Shown here: one piece after another, positions 10,303 to 21,065 of the stretch
Layout: the number at the start of each line of letters is the position of its first letter
How positions within the stretch are numbered: position 1 is the first letter of the stretch
Assembly (NCBI RefSeq): GCF_900604935.1
Contig: NZ_UWPC01000001.1
Location: forward strand, 176,946-240,945
DNA length: 64,000 nt
DNA from: Vaginisenegalia massiliensis
GTDB lineage: Bacteria; Bacillota; Bacilli; Lactobacillales; Aerococcaceae
Direction of reading: 5' to 3'
The notes under the pieces: model-generated
What the model was told of the DNA's origin: nothing
The model's input: only the letters and a program-made list of their open reading frames with translations
The model's database searches: none
Position numbers and translations under genes: made by a program

Positions 10303-10899
10303 TTATTTACTTAACAATAACTTAAAGGCATAACTTAAAGCTTCTTGCGTTGATTGGAATTGGCCGAGACTTAGATCTTTTTCAATCCGTTTCAGTTCGC
10401 GAGCTGAGTACCCTAAACCTAATAGGGCTTCATTAACTTCATTTAACAGTTGCTGGTCACTTGGAGAAGAAGGCTGATTTGCCACGATTACCGAATCTGT
10501 AACAGTTAATTCGCCTTTCAAATCTAGTATCATCTGCTGAGCTGTCTTCTTACCAACCCCAGGAAATTTCATCAAATATTGGCTATCTCCTGCTTCGATA
10601 GCTTGGACTAAACCCTGATCATCATCGGCTGCAAGGATGGATAAGGCACTTTTCGGTCCAATGCCCGAGACCCGATTTAAAGTTAAAAAGAGTTGTTTTT
10701 CAGCTAAATCTTTAAAGCCATAAAGCGTCTGCGAATCTTCTCTGACAACCAATTCTGTATAACAGCATAATTCCTGTCCTAAATAAGCTTGAAAATGAAA
10801 GGGATTGGCACACATTAATTTGTAGCCACACCCTCCTACATCTAAAACAATATAGGTAGGTTGAATCGTCTGTAGGGTTCCTCGTAGATATTCGTACAT
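10303..10899 (-). CDS. ruvA: Holliday junction DNA-binding protein RuvA
   Basis: Tetrameric protein that binds Holliday junctions and loads RuvB. 198 residues: an OB fold (1-62, [21 protein letters not shown]), two helix-hairpin-helix motifs ([13 protein letters not shown] and [13 protein letters not shown]), a linker, and domain III for RuvB contact (about 148-198, with [11 protein letters not shown]). The ATG overlaps the msrB stop by one base (TAATG), indicating coupling. Confidence 0.96.
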   Translation of the reverse strand: MYEYLRGTLQTIQPTYIVLDVGGCGYKLMCANPFHFQAYLGQELCCYTELVVREDSQTLYGFKDLAEKQLFLTLNRVSGIGPKSALSILAADDDQGLVQAIEAGDSQYLMKFPGVGKKTAQQMILDLKGELTVTDSVIVANQPSSPSDQQLLNEVNEALLGLGYSARELKRIEKDLSLGQFQSTQEALSYAFKLLLSK

Positions 10900-11333
10900 T
10901 ATTTCACCTTATCTTTATATTGTCCATAGCCAGTAGCATCCATATCCTCATAGGCAATAAAGCGTAAGGCTGCTGAATTGATGCAATAGCGCAATCCTCC
11001 CAATTCACTTGGACCATCGTTAAACACATGTCCCAAATGTGAATCGGCTTGACTAGACCGTACCTCGATACGTTCCCTAGCTAAACTTCGATCTACCCGT
11101 TCATTTAGTGCCTGTGGTTCAATCGGTTGCGCAAAACTTGGCCAACCACATCCCGCATCAAATTTATCGCTACTGACAAATAAAGGCTGACCACTTACAA
11201 CATCTACATAAATCCCCTTTTGGTAAAAATCGTCATATTGACCTGAGAAAGGCCTTTCGGTTCCATTTTCTTGGGTCACTTGATAGGCTATTGGACTTAA
11301 TTGTTCAATCTGATTTTGAAATTCTGATTTCAT
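10899..11333 (-). CDS. msrB: Peptide-methionine (R)-S-oxide reductase MsrB
   Basis: Repairs the R form of methionine sulfoxide in proteins. 144 residues, typical single-domain length. The catalytic cysteine lies in GLRYCINSAALRF; RSSQADSHLGHVF and GCGWPSF are also conserved. The two CxxC zinc pairs found in many MsrB are absent, so this is the zinc-free type. The ATG overlaps the mutL stop (ATGA), with GGAGGAAG 12 bases upstream. Its location inside a mutSL-ruvAB operon suggests co-expression of protein repair and DNA repair, which is an inference. Confidence 0.95.
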   Translation of the reverse strand: MKSEFQNQIEQLSPIAYQVTQENGTERPFSGQYDDFYQKGIYVDVVSGQPLFVSSDKFDAGCGWPSFAQPIEPQALNERVDRSLARERIEVRSSQADSHLGHVFNDGPSELGGLRYCINSAALRFIAYEDMDATGYGQYKDKVK

Positions 11334-13303
11334 GACTGATTTCTTCCTCCTTCATGACTATCTTGAATACGCTTGAATAGTTTCTCTAGGCTCTTTTGAT
11401 CAAACTCTACAAAGACAGGTCGTCCGTGTGGGCAATGATAAGGATCCTCTAAATCTTTCATTTGTTGAATAAGCGCCTGAGCCTGTTGACGATCTAGGTA
11501 ATGATTAGCCTTAATTGCTCCACGGCAAGATTGCATAATTAAGGCCTTTTCTTTAATTTGACTAATAGTGTAATCTTGCTTGGCCTCAAATAATTCCGTT
11601 AAGTCACGGACTGTTGATTCAACTTGATCAGCTTCTAGCCAATTAGGATAAGACTCTAACTGGTAAGCATTGGGACCAAACTGGTCCAAAAATATTCCCA
11701 AACGGGCTAAATCCGGTTTGATTCGTTCAATAGTCAGCATCTCAGCACTTGAAAAATTTAATATTAAGGGCATCAAAAGTTGCTGTTGAACCATAACATC
11801 TGGATCATAAGCCATCAACCGTTCATAACGAAGGCGCTCTTGGGCCGCATGTTGGTCAATCAAATAGAAACTAGTCGGGCTTTCGGCCACTAAATAAGTT
11901 CCATGTATCTGACCAATATACCGTAATTGATCAAAATCTGGCAATGGACGTTGAGCTGTCCCTACTTGATTGCCGCCTTCTGAAAGGGGTTCCGCATTAT
12001 GCTCACTTTGATTAAGCTCAGATACAGAACTGTGGCCGAAAGCTTGATTAGGCTGCCCAGCGACGGCTTGACTCTCAGAAATTTGATCAAAAAGAGGCAT
12101 AACTTGAGGCTTGAATTTTGGTAAGGCTGTTAGTGTCTCAGCTACAGAATCAGATTGCTCTTGATTAGAGGCCATTTGATTCGATACTTTTTCTGCTACA
12201 TTCTGTTCTTCTACCTGAGATCCGACACTATTTATGCCAACTGATTTAAGGTTATCAGCATTTTGAATGACAGGCTGATTATCCGAATAGGCTTGAGGAA
12301 TTGGATTAATGGCCGTTATGGCATCAGTCACCCCTTTTATAAGTAACTGACTCAATTCTGCTTCTTTACTAAGACGAACTGTTTGTTTGGTTGGATGAAC
12401 GTTGACGTCGACCAAACGGGGATCTAAATTTACATGAATAACAGACAAAGGATAGCGCCCGATCATCAATTGTCTACCATATGCTTTTATTAATATTTCG
12501 TTTAAGGCATAACTTCTAACCGGTCTTCCATTAATAATCCAATGCATATAAAAGCGATTGGTCCGGGTTAAAGTCGGTGGCGATATGAAGCCGGATACTT
12601 GAAACTCTTGATTTTCAGCAGATAGTTGAATTAATTGCCGAGCTATCGCTGGTTGGTAGACGTTAGCAATCGTCTGCCTCAAACTCCCATTACCTACAGA
12701 AGAAAAAATCTTCTGACCTTCACTAAATAAGGTAAAGCGAATTTCAGGGTAAGACAAGGCTACTTCTTGTACAAAGCTTAAAATATGTTTTAACTCTGTT
12801 TTTAATGAACTGAGGTGTTTTAAGCGAGCAGGTGTATTATAAAAGAGGCTATCGACTTGAATTGAAGTCCCTTGACGACTTGCACAAGGACCTTGGTCTA
12901 CTAATTTGGAACCCTCGATATAAACAAAATGAGCGAGATCACTGGTTTGAATATCCTGTCTTGCCGATTCAACCCTCACCTTGGCAACAGAACCAATACT
13001 GGCTAAGGCTTCTCCTCGAAAACCCAAGGATCGAATTTGAAATAAATCACTAAGGTCATAAATTTTACTGGTAGCATGAGGTAAAAAAGCTTTAACCAGA
13101 TCATCTTGATCCATTCCTTCACCATTATCAGTTACACGAATCTGCTGTATACCCGCTTCGATCACATCAATCGTGATTTGCGTACTTTGTGCATCAATGG
13201 CATTTTCAACTAACTCTTTTACCACTGAGGCGGGCCTTTCGACCACTTCACCAGCGGCAATTTGGTTAGCTAATGCTTCAGACATTTGCCGAATTTTTCC
13301 CAT
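11330..13303 (-). CDS. mutL: DNA mismatch repair protein MutL
   Basis: Matchmaker between MutS and downstream mismatch repair steps. 657 residues. The GHKL ATPase domain (1-330) shows IAAGEVVERPASVVKELVENA, DNGEGM and FRGEALASI. A variable Gln/Ser-rich linker (about 335-455) leads to the C-terminal dimerisation/endonuclease domain with QHAAQERLRYE and the CPHGRP zinc-site motif. The open frame starts at a GTG, but the ATG at 13303 (MGKIRQ) has AGGG 8 bases upstream and matches the family start. Confidence 0.96.
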   Translation of the reverse strand: MGKIRQMSEALANQIAAGEVVERPASVVKELVENAIDAQSTQITIDVIEAGIQQIRVTDNGEGMDQDDLVKAFLPHATSKIYDLSDLFQIRSLGFRGEALASIGSVAKVRVESARQDIQTSDLAHFVYIEGSKLVDQGPCASRQGTSIQVDSLFYNTPARLKHLSSLKTELKHILSFVQEVALSYPEIRFTLFSEGQKIFSSVGNGSLRQTIANVYQPAIARQLIQLSAENQEFQVSGFISPPTLTRTNRFYMHWIINGRPVRSYALNEILIKAYGRQLMIGRYPLSVIHVNLDPRLVDVNVHPTKQTVRLSKEAELSQLLIKGVTDAITAINPIPQAYSDNQPVIQNADNLKSVGINSVGSQVEEQNVAEKVSNQMASNQEQSDSVAETLTALPKFKPQVMPLFDQISESQAVAGQPNQAFGHSSVSELNQSEHNAEPLSEGGNQVGTAQRPLPDFDQLRYIGQIHGTYLVAESPTSFYLIDQHAAQERLRYERLMAYDPDVMVQQQLLMPLILNFSSAEMLTIERIKPDLARLGIFLDQFGPNAYQLESYPNWLEADQVESTVRDLTELFEAKQDYTISQIKEKALIMQSCRGAIKANHYLDRQQAQALIQQMKDLEDPYHCPHGRPVFVEFDQKSLEKLFKRIQDSHEGGRNQS

Positions 13304-13322
13304 TTGGCCCACCCTTTCTCAT

Positions 13323-15929
13323 TTAAGGTAATTGTTTTTGCCACTCATCAATGAGTTGCATAGCTTCAATTGGTCGGATTTGGTTTAAATCAAGGGCTTT
13401 AAGTTGCTTGATAACCTCTAATTCTTCCTTCAATTCACCCTCGGAATTAGAGGTAAGTTGAGATGAGACGGACTGTTCGGCCAATGTAAATAGGTCTAAT
13501 TGCCCCTCATCCTTTTTCCGCAATTGACAAGCCTTAGCTTCTAAATCGTTGAGAATTTCCTGACTATTTTGGAGGACAGCTTCTGGTAAGCCCGCTAATT
13601 TAGCAACATGAATCCCATAAGATTTATCCGACGGTCCCGCAATAATTTTATGTGAGAAAACTACTTGTCCTTGAAACTCTTCCGCACCTACATGGATGTT
13701 TTTTAGGCATGTTAAGTCTTGCTCTAAGCTTGTTAATTCATGATAGTGGGTTGAGAAGATAGTAGCTGCCTTAACCTTATGCGCAATAAAATTTAATATT
13801 GCTTCGGCAATTGCCATACCGTCAAAGGTAGCTGTTCCTCGTCCAATCTCATCAAAGAGAAGCAGTGATTGCTCAGTAGCTTGAATCAAAGCTTGATTAG
13901 TCTCCATCATTTCAACCATAAAAGTGGATTGCCCACTGGATATATCATCAGATGCCCCAATCCGAGTAAAGATACGATCCACTAGAGGTAAACGTGCTTC
14001 TTTAGCCGGTACAAAACATCCGATTTGATTTAAGATAACACAAAAGGCAATTTGTCGCATATATGTTGACTTACCAGACATATTAGGACCGGTTAATAGC
14101 AAGAGTGAACGGTCTGGACTAAGTTCTAGATCATTAGCGACAAAGGCAGATTGACCAATCAACTTCTCAATAGCTGGATGGCGGCTATCTTTTAGATAAT
14201 AGTCCTTTGGTGTGTCAGAAATCGTCGCCCTAACGTATCCTTCTTGTTCACTTAAGCTAGCGAAGTTGGCAAGTACATCCAACTCAGCCACTTGACTAGC
14301 TAAAATTTGTAAACGTGGAATATAATTCACCATTTGATTCCGTAAATCAACAAAGAGATCATACTCTAATTTTTCAGCCTTTTCTTGGGCTTCAAGAATA
14401 GTCATTTCGATACCTTTTAATTCTTCGGTAATAAAACGTTCATTATTACTTAAAGTTTGCTTACGAATATAGCGATCATCCTTTAATTGTTGGGCTTGCA
14501 ACCGAGAAATTTCAATATAGTAACCAAAGACTTTATTATAACCAACTTTTAAAGTTTTTAAACCTGTACGTTCGCGTTCCTTCAACTGCAAATCACTTAA
14601 CCAAGTATGTCCATTTGCTAGGGCATCGCGATACGTGTCTAATTGAGTATCATAACCCATGCGAATGATATTACCCTCGGTTAAAGAAAGTGGAGGTTCG
14701 TCCACAATTCGCTGATTGATAAGTTCCCATAATTCCTCGTATTCTGGTAAGGAATCAAATGCTTGATCTTCTAACCCTAATAAATCCTGATTAATTCGCT
14801 CTAAAATAGCATTTATAACCGGAATTTGACCCAAAGAATACCTCAATTGGTCAAGATCTCGGGCATTGGCTGATCCTAAACTAATTTTAGTGACTAAGCG
14901 CTCTAAATCATAAATATTACCGAGCGCTTCTTGTAAATCGATTCGGTCAAAATAGTGTTGCATTAAATGCTCTACTTTTTGATGACGTTTCACTAAAGGC
15001 TCTTTACGTAAAAGAGGTTTATCTAACCATTGGTGAAGCATTCGTCCCCCCATGGCTGTCTTTGTATGATCAATTAACCACAAGAGACTCCCCTTTTTCC
15101 GCTGTGTTCTTAAGGATTTAGTCAATTCTAATTGATGTTTAGCATAGTAATTCAATTGTAAATACTGACTTAATTCATAGCGTTCAACGGGTTGAATATG
15201 GTGAGCCATTTGTTTTTGCACATCGGCAACATAGGCGAATAAAAAATTTAACAAGTCTGTCTCAGCATCTTTAGCATCCAACAAGGTCCAAATCTGCTCT
15301 GGAGTCGACTGAACAATCTCTTTGCCAAAAAAAGAATAAAAAGTCGCAACACGTTCTTGCAATAAAACGGCCCAATCATTAGATTGATCCTGATCTGATA
15401 GAACAATCTCACTTACTTGCAGACTTAATAATTCATTAAATAACTGATTTTGATCATCCGTTGACGTTAGGAATACTTGCCCAGTAGAAAGGTCCAAATA
15501 AGCCAGATAATAGACTCCATCACACACGTTCACTGCAGCCAAATAATGATTTTCTTTTTGTTCTAAGGCTGATTCATCAAGAATGGTACCTGGAGTAATG
15601 ATACGTACAACTTCTCGCTTGACCATTCCTTTTGTTTGACGCGGATCTTCCATTTGCTCACAGATAGCCACTTTCTTACCGGATTCTACTAGTCGTTTAA
15701 TATAATCCCGAGCAGAATGATAAGGTACACCGCACATTGGAATCGGATTATCTGCATTCTTATTCCGTGAAGTTAACGTAATTTCTAAAATGCGTGCTGC
15801 CTCTAAAGCATCTTCATTAAACATTTCATAAAAATCGCCCAAGCGAAAAAACAAAATGGCATCTGGATTTTGAGCTTTAATCGAAAGATATTGCTCCATC
15901 ATCGGAGTTGGTTTATTTTCTTGAGTCAT
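13323..15929 (-). CDS. mutS: DNA mismatch repair protein MutS
   Basis: Recognises mismatches and starts repair. 868 residues, normal for MutS1. The N-terminal mismatch-binding domain carries the FYEMF clamp (LFFRLGDFYEMFNEDA), followed by connector, lever and clamp domains. The ABC-type ATPase has Walker A GPNMSGKST (about residue 613), LLFDEIGRGTATFDG, and STHYHELT. Located 19 bases upstream of mutL and 17 bases after ymdB, in one leftward operon. Confidence 0.97.
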   Translation of the reverse strand: MTQENKPTPMMEQYLSIKAQNPDAILFFRLGDFYEMFNEDALEAARILEITLTSRNKNADNPIPMCGVPYHSARDYIKRLVESGKKVAICEQMEDPRQTKGMVKREVVRIITPGTILDESALEQKENHYLAAVNVCDGVYYLAYLDLSTGQVFLTSTDDQNQLFNELLSLQVSEIVLSDQDQSNDWAVLLQERVATFYSFFGKEIVQSTPEQIWTLLDAKDAETDLLNFLFAYVADVQKQMAHHIQPVERYELSQYLQLNYYAKHQLELTKSLRTQRKKGSLLWLIDHTKTAMGGRMLHQWLDKPLLRKEPLVKRHQKVEHLMQHYFDRIDLQEALGNIYDLERLVTKISLGSANARDLDQLRYSLGQIPVINAILERINQDLLGLEDQAFDSLPEYEELWELINQRIVDEPPLSLTEGNIIRMGYDTQLDTYRDALANGHTWLSDLQLKERERTGLKTLKVGYNKVFGYYIEISRLQAQQLKDDRYIRKQTLSNNERFITEELKGIEMTILEAQEKAEKLEYDLFVDLRNQMVNYIPRLQILASQVAELDVLANFASLSEQEGYVRATISDTPKDYYLKDSRHPAIEKLIGQSAFVANDLELSPDRSLLLLTGPNMSGKSTYMRQIAFCVILNQIGCFVPAKEARLPLVDRIFTRIGASDDISSGQSTFMVEMMETNQALIQATEQSLLLFDEIGRGTATFDGMAIAEAILNFIAHKVKAATIFSTHYHELTSLEQDLTCLKNIHVGAEEFQGQVVFSHKIIAGPSDKSYGIHVAKLAGLPEAVLQNSQEILNDLEAKACQLRKKDEGQLDLFTLAEQSVSSQLTSNSEGELKEELEVIKQLKALDLNQIRPIEAMQLIDEWQKQLP

Positions 15930-15946
15930 AGTTTCACCACTTATTC

Positions 15947-16762
15947 TTATTCAAAACGCCGTTTACTAGGCGTTCCCATTCCATCTTTTGTTATATAAAT
16001 AGGTTCAATTGAACGAGTTTTGCCCGTCACATTATCCACATCTAATAAGACGGCACTTAAAACAATATTATCCGTTGTTGCCTGCTCTAGTCGAGCTGGC
16101 AATTTGCTTGTAAAACGGCGAATCGCTTCTTGTGGCCTAAAACCCAAGACACTATCTAAACATCCAGTCATTCCCACATCGCTAATCATTGCCGTTCCTT
16201 GGGGTAAGATGCGAGCGTCCCGAGTTTGGACATGAGTGTGTGTACCTAATACAGCTGATACTTGACCGTCTAATAACCATGCTAAGGCTTGTTTTTCGCT
16301 TGTGGCCTCCGCATGAAAGTCAATTAAAATATGTGGTGTTCGCCGCCGAATAGTCTCAATGACTGGAGGTAAATAATCAAAGGGATCTAAACATGGTGAC
16401 ATAAAGACACTACCCAAAACGTTGACGATAGCCCATTCTGTTTGATTCACCTTGACATAACGTAGGCCCACACCAGGTGTCGTCTTGGGCAAATTAATTG
16501 GGCGAATTAAACAGGAAGCACGGTCAATAAAGTCAAATATTTCACGATTATCCCATGTATGATTACCCATGGTAATCACATCAATTCCATGATGAAGCAG
16601 TTGTTTATATAACTTTTCATTTAAACCACGCCCATCAGCCATATTTTCCCCATTTGCAATGGTTAATTGAGGTTTATAAATTTGTTTTAATGTGGGTAAA
16701 AATTGAGTTAAGGCCTTCTGTCCGCTTGTACCTACAATATCGCCAATAAATAAGACTTTCAT
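15947..16762 (-). CDS. ymdB: YmdB family metallophosphoesterase
   Basis: TIGR00282-type metallophosphoesterase; in Bacillus YmdB hydrolyses 2',3'-cyclic nucleotides and affects biofilm and motility decisions. 271 residues with metal ligands visible in MKVLFIGDIVG, NGENMADGRG, MGNHTWDN and GTHTHVQTRD. Start ATG behind AAAGAGG. In Bacillus ymdB follows rny; here the two are adjacent but separated by the rny terminator. An extended -10 (TGGTAAAAT) is present upstream, so this gene likely starts the ymdB-mutSL-msrB-ruvAB-queA operon. Confidence 0.92.
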   Translation of the reverse strand: MKVLFIGDIVGTSGQKALTQFLPTLKQIYKPQLTIANGENMADGRGLNEKLYKQLLHHGIDVITMGNHTWDNREIFDFIDRASCLIRPINLPKTTPGVGLRYVKVNQTEWAIVNVLGSVFMSPCLDPFDYLPPVIETIRRRTPHILIDFHAEATSEKQALAWLLDGQVSAVLGTHTHVQTRDARILPQGTAMISDVGMTGCLDSVLGFRPQEAIRRFTSKLPARLEQATTDNIVLSAVLLDVDNVTGKTRSIEPIYITKDGMGTPSKRRFE

Positions 16763-16845
16763 TTGGGTCCTCTTTCTAAAACATGATTACTTAAATTTTA
16801 CCAATCTTACACCTAAAATGAAAGCAAGCATACGCTTAAGCTTTC

Positions 16846-16876
16846 AAAAATAAAAGGTCGACATGAGTCGACCTTT
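16846..16876 (-). terminator. Terminator of rny
   Basis: Minus strand AAAGGTCGAC-TCAT-GTCGACCTTT followed by TATTTTT, four bases after the rny stop codon. Confidence 0.9.
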
Positions 16877-16879
16877 AAC

Positions 16880-18442
16880 TTATTTAGCATATTCAACTGA
16901 TCTTGTTTCGCGAATAACTGTAACTTTAATATTACCAGGATAATTCATTTCTTCTTCGATTCGATTTTTAATATCGCGAGCTATTCTTGCAGATTGTGCA
17001 TCGTTCACTTCGTTAGGTTTGACCATAACGCGAACTTCACGACCAGCTTGAATCGCAAAACTTTGTGATACCCCATCGAAACTGTTAGCTATTTCTTCGA
17101 GTTTTTCTAAGCGACGAATATAGCTTTCTAATGATTCACTACGAGCTCCAGGTCGTGCAGCTGATAAGGCATCTGCCGCTGCGACTAAGACAGCAATAAT
17201 AGAATCCGCATCAGTATCACCATGGTGAGAAGCAATTGAATTAATTACAATTTCTGGTTCATGATATTTCCGAGCAATTTCCGCTCCGATTTCAACGTGT
17301 GAACCTTCAATTTCATGATCAAGTGCTTTACCGAGGTCATGAAGTAAACCAGCCCGTTTGGCCATCGCTACATCTTCGCCTAATTCACCCGCCATAACAC
17401 CCGTTAATTTAGCGACTTCAATACTGTGATGTAAGACATTTTGACCATAACTCGTTCTAAAGGATAGACGACCTAAGATCTTGATAATGTCCGGATGAAG
17501 TGAGTGAATACCGACATCAAAGGTCGCTTGCTCACCTATTTCACGAACTTTTTCATCAATTTCTTTACGCGCTCGTTCAACCATTTCTTCAATACGAGCA
17601 GGATGAATCCGCCCGTCTTGAATTAACTTCTCTAATGCAATTTTAGCAATCTGACGTCTAATTGGATCAAAACCGCTTAGGACGACTGCTTCAGGTGTAT
17701 CATCAATAATCAAATCAATTCCCGTTAAACTTTCAAGGGTTCGAATATTACGGCCTTCTCGACCAATAATTCGACCTTTCATATCATCATTAGGTAAATG
17801 AACGACAGTCACTGTATTTTCAGCGACTAAATCGGTTGCTGAACGTTGAATGGCTTGCAAAATAATATTTTTAGCATTCCGGTCAGCTTCGTCTTTAGCT
17901 TTTTGTTCAGCGTCACGAATCATTATCGCGATTTCTTGCGACAAGGCAGTCTCAGTTTCTTTCATGATTATGTCTTGTGCTTCTTGGCGTGATAAAGTGG
18001 CAATCCGTTCTAATTCAGCTTGTTGTTGATCAACTAATTGTTGAATGGTTGCTTCCTTTTCAGTTAAAGCCTCGCGACGTTCTTGGTAAGCTTCTTCTTT
18101 CGCTTCTAAATTAAGTTCCCGTTTATCTAAATTAATACTTTTCTTATCCAATGTATCTTCTTTTTGAATGATACGTTGTTCCGAACGACTAATTTCGAGT
18201 CGACGTTCTTTTAAATCTTGCTCAATTTCATTACGATACTTTAAATTTTCTTCCTTCGCTTCAAATAAAGCTTCACGCTTTAATGTTTGAGCTTGTTTGA
18301 TAGCATCGTCAACGATGGCTTCAGCATTTGCTTTAGCACCATTGAGTCGTTTGTCGTCATTTACTTTTCTTAATACGTAGCCTATGATTATCCCAATAAT
18401 TAAAGCAATTACCGCGAAGGCGATCGACTTAAAGTCACCCAT
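16880..18442 (-). CDS. rny: Ribonuclease Y
   Basis: Membrane-anchored endoribonuclease that initiates mRNA decay in many Gram-positives. 520 residues: one N-terminal transmembrane helix (about 5-24), a long charged coiled coil (about 30-200), a KH RNA-binding domain ([20 protein letters not shown]), and an HD domain with [10 protein letters not shown] near residue 366. The frame opens at a GTG, but that codon abuts the GGAGG; the ATG at 18442 (MGDFKS) has it 8 bases upstream and is the better start. Strong promoter and terminator flank it, so it is monocistronic. Confidence 0.96.
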   Translation of the reverse strand: MGDFKSIAFAVIALIIGIIIGYVLRKVNDDKRLNGAKANAEAIVDDAIKQAQTLKREALFEAKEENLKYRNEIEQDLKERRLEISRSEQRIIQKEDTLDKKSINLDKRELNLEAKEEAYQERREALTEKEATIQQLVDQQQAELERIATLSRQEAQDIIMKETETALSQEIAIMIRDAEQKAKDEADRNAKNIILQAIQRSATDLVAENTVTVVHLPNDDMKGRIIGREGRNIRTLESLTGIDLIIDDTPEAVVLSGFDPIRRQIAKIALEKLIQDGRIHPARIEEMVERARKEIDEKVREIGEQATFDVGIHSLHPDIIKILGRLSFRTSYGQNVLHHSIEVAKLTGVMAGELGEDVAMAKRAGLLHDLGKALDHEIEGSHVEIGAEIARKYHEPEIVINSIASHHGDTDADSIIAVLVAAADALSAARPGARSESLESYIRRLEKLEEIANSFDGVSQSFAIQAGREVRVMVKPNEVNDAQSARIARDIKNRIEEEMNYPGNIKVTVIRETRSVEYAK

Positions 18443-18526
18443 ATGAATCACCTCCGAATCTTTAATTATTTAATTATTATCAACTTAATATTAGTTTAAG
18501 CATGATGTGCAATTAACACACTATCT

Positions 18527-18555
18527 ATAATAAAGTTTTCTAGGGGAACTGTCAA
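18527..18555 (-). promoter_or_regulatory. Promoter of rny
   Basis: Minus strand TTGACA (18555-18550), exactly 17-base spacer, TATTAT (18532-18527): a near-consensus vegetative promoter leaving an 85-base leader before the rny start. Confidence 0.85.
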
Positions 18556-18578
18556 ATAGATATACGTGAGCGAAAAGT

Positions 18579-18612
18579 AAAAAACGCGACTAGGATAATT
18601 AAATCCCAGTCG
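18579..18612 (-). terminator. Terminator of recA
   Basis: Minus strand CGACTGGGAT-TTAATT-ATCCTAGTCG (10 bp, one G-U) followed by CGTTTTTT, about 25 bases past the recA stop. Confidence 0.88.
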
Positions 18613-18637
18613 TGTCTCTAAACATATTCTTATAAAA

Positions 18638-19681
18638 TTAGTCAATGGGTAAAGTAGTTGTCGCTTGGTCGTCACTAAGATCACTTGGTGATGTAATATT
18701 ATAATGATCTCGTACCTTACGTTCGATTTCTTTCCACACATCTGGATGTTCTTCTAAGTATTGTTTTGCATTTTCACGACCTTGGCCAATACGATCCTCC
18801 CCATAAGAATACCATGAACCCGCTTTGTTAATAATGTCAATCTCAGAGGCCATGTCAATTAACTCACCTGTTTGCGAAATACCTTTACCATACATAATGT
18901 CAATAACGGCTTCTTTAAATGGTGGAGCCACTTTATTTTTAACCAATTTAATTCGGGTCCGGTTACCAATCATTTCAGTACCAGATTTAATTGACTCTAT
19001 TCGACGAACTTCCATTCGAATAGTTGAATAGAATTTTAATGCACGCCCGCCAGGAGTAACTTCAGGATTTCCAAACATAATCCCTACTTTTTCCCGCAAT
19101 TGATTAATGAAAAAACAAATTGTTTTCGTTTTATTTACAGAACCAGACAATTTCCGCAATGCTTGTGACATTAAACGTGCCTGTAAGCCGACATGAGAAT
19201 CACCCATTTCCCCTTCAATTTCAGCGCGAGGAACTAAAGCAGCGACAGAGTCAATAACAATAATGTCCACCGCTCCTGACGCAACAAGGGCATCAGCAAT
19301 TTCTAAACCTTGTTCTCCAGTATCAGGTTGTGAAAGTAATAGTTCATTGACATCGACCCCTAATTTGGCTGCATAGTCAGGATCTAGAGCGTGTTCTGCA
19401 TCGATAAAGGCAGCCAAACCACCCTGCTTTTGAACTTCAGCAATGGCATGCAAAGCTACTGTTGTCTTACCTGATGATTCCGGTCCATAACATTCGATGA
19501 TCCGCCCACGAGGATAGCCACCAACGCCTAAGGCAATATCTAAGGCAAGTGAGCCTGTTGGAACAGTAGATATTTTGGTATCTACCTTCTCACCCAATTT
19601 CATAATTGATCCTTTACCAAAACTTTTTTCAATATCTTTTAATGCTTTTTCTAATGCTTTCTGACGATCCATATCGACCAT
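18638..19681 (-). CDS. recA: Recombinase RecA
   Basis: Strand-exchange protein and LexA co-protease. 347 residues with Walker [10 protein letters not shown] (about residue 63), [10 protein letters not shown], loop L1/L2 region and INQLREKVG. The frame is open further upstream, but the ATG at 19681 (MVDMDRQ) has GGAGG 10 bases upstream. Position after cinA is the conserved order. A promoter and a LexA box lie immediately upstream, so SOS induction is expected. Confidence 0.98.
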   Translation of the reverse strand: MVDMDRQKALEKALKDIEKSFGKGSIMKLGEKVDTKISTVPTGSLALDIALGVGGYPRGRIIECYGPESSGKTTVALHAIAEVQKQGGLAAFIDAEHALDPDYAAKLGVDVNELLLSQPDTGEQGLEIADALVASGAVDIIVIDSVAALVPRAEIEGEMGDSHVGLQARLMSQALRKLSGSVNKTKTICFFINQLREKVGIMFGNPEVTPGGRALKFYSTIRMEVRRIESIKSGTEMIGNRTRIKLVKNKVAPPFKEAVIDIMYGKGISQTGELIDMASEIDIINKAGSWYSYGEDRIGQGRENAKQYLEEHPDVWKEIERKVRDHYNITSPSDLSDDQATTTLPID

Positions 19682-19712
19682 ATTATTCATTCCTCCGTTC
19701 ATCTTCATAACT

Positions 19713-19741
19713 AGTGTAACCAATTCTACTGAATAAAGCAA
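19713..19741 (-). promoter_or_regulatory. Promoter of recA
   Basis: Minus strand TTGCTT (19741-19736), 17-base spacer, TACACT (19718-19713). Confidence 0.75.
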
Positions 19742-19749
19742 GTAAAAAC

Positions 19750-19763
19750 CGAACAAATGTTCT
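19750..19763. promoter_or_regulatory. LexA (SOS) box of recA
   Basis: CGAACAAATGTTCT fits the Bacillus-type LexA consensus CGAAC-N4-GTTYG at all but the last position. It lies just upstream of the recA -35 and overlaps the cinA stop codon. Confidence 0.85.
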
Positions 19764-21012
19764 ATTTTGTTTGTAAGTATTTTCTGGCAATGTTCAAGGC
19801 TTCATTCTTAGCTAATTGACGAATTTCATTACGCGATTTTTGACCAAAGTCACATCGTTGACAGATTAAGTCTCCGCTTTTTGAAGCTAAGCCTATAAAA
19901 ACACGACCAACTGGTTGGTCTTCTTGATTAGTTGGACCTGCCACACCTGTTAATGAAAGAGCAATATCACTGTGACACTTATTTAAACAAGCTTTCGCCA
20001 TAGCTTGAGCACATTCAGGGCTAACTACTCCTGCCTGTTCTAAAAATTCAAGATTCAAATCTAATAAAAGGTGCTTTAACTCCGTTTGATAAGTTACCAA
20101 ACCACCTTTAATGACCTTTGAAGCCCCAGGAATTTCAATAAGAGGAGATAAAACTAGACCACCCGTTAAGCTTTCAACTACAGCTAAAGTCTGACCTTTC
20201 AATACCAAAGCATCCAATAAACTTTCGGCAAGTCCATAATGTTCTCCTGGGCCAATATAAGCCGTACCTAACCTTTGGAGGATAGGTTGACTTGCTAATT
20301 CCAAGATTGATTGAGCCTCCTGCTCACTCGAAGCGTTGGCCGTTAAACGAATGGTCACCAATTTTGGTTGAGCATAAATGGCTATGGAAGGATTCATTTG
20401 ATTTTGAATCAAATCATCTAATTGAGCAGCCACCTGTGCTTCGGCTAACCCATAAAAATTTAAATACCGTGATTGAATAACCTGATTGTTGAAATAATGG
20501 TCCAGGATATAGTCTTTAAGAGGACCAGACATCATAGCCTTCATCTCAAAAGGTGGACCGGGTAAGGAAATAAAAGTTTGTCCTTGTACAGTCGAGTACA
20601 AGGTTCCACAAGCTAAACCGACTTCATTATAGAGTGCCTGACCACCCATCAAAAAAAGGGCCTGTTTTCGATCATATTCGGTAAGGGAGCGATTAACCGA
20701 GTTTAAATAGGCCTCAATCTTGGCCAGTTGGGTCTGATCGTGGACTAATTCAATTCCTAAAAAATCCGCCAAGACTTCCTTTGTTAAATCATCTCGAGTC
20801 GGTCCGATCCCTCCTGTTAAAATAATTAAATCTGAACGTTGGCTGGCCAATTTTAGCGCCTCTTTTAGGCGAAGGGGATTATCCCCGACCACTTGTTGAT
20901 AGTAAGTTCCGATACCCCATGTCAGTAATTGGCGTGCCAAATCATGACTATTGGTATTAAGAGTGTATCCCATTAATAATTCTGTTCCGACAGCGATGAT
21001 TTCAGCCTTCAA
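19762..21012 (-). CDS. cinA: CinA (competence/damage-inducible, NMN amidohydrolase-type)
   Basis: 416-residue two-domain protein. The N-terminal MoaB/MogA-like (COG1058) domain begins [15 protein letters not shown] and contains [12 protein letters not shown]; the C-terminal CinA domain (about 255-416) contains VVESLTGG and SLTGVAGP, the nicotinamide-mononucleotide deamidase region. Start: the frame is open 40 codons upstream, but TTG at 21012 has GAGGAGG 8 bases ahead and gives the Bacillus length. Upstream lies the pgsA terminator, so cinA probably has its own promoter (a TATAAT is visible). Known in streptococci to be co-transcribed with recA during competence; here the LexA box sits at its 3' end. 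Confidence 0.93.
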   Translation of the reverse strand: MKAEIIAVGTELLMGYTLNTNSHDLARQLLTWGIGTYYQQVVGDNPLRLKEALKLASQRSDLIILTGGIGPTRDDLTKEVLADFLGIELVHDQTQLAKIEAYLNSVNRSLTEYDRKQALFLMGGQALYNEVGLACGTLYSTVQGQTFISLPGPPFEMKAMMSGPLKDYILDHYFNNQVIQSRYLNFYGLAEAQVAAQLDDLIQNQMNPSIAIYAQPKLVTIRLTANASSEQEAQSILELASQPILQRLGTAYIGPGEHYGLAESLLDALVLKGQTLAVVESLTGGLVLSPLIEIPGASKVIKGGLVTYQTELKHLLLDLNLEFLEQAGVVSPECAQAMAKACLNKCHSDIALSLTGVAGPTNQEDQPVGRVFIGLASKSGDLICQRCDFGQKSRNEIRQLAKNEALNIARKYLQTK

Positions 21013-21065
21013 TTTACTGACCTCCTCTTTAAAATATACCTTTTTCATTATATTCCATTTTTTTG

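Noticed and set aside
18496..18741. Open frame across the recA 3' end and its terminator
   Set aside because: Overlaps recA on the same strand in another frame, runs through the recA terminator and rny promoter, and has no RBS.
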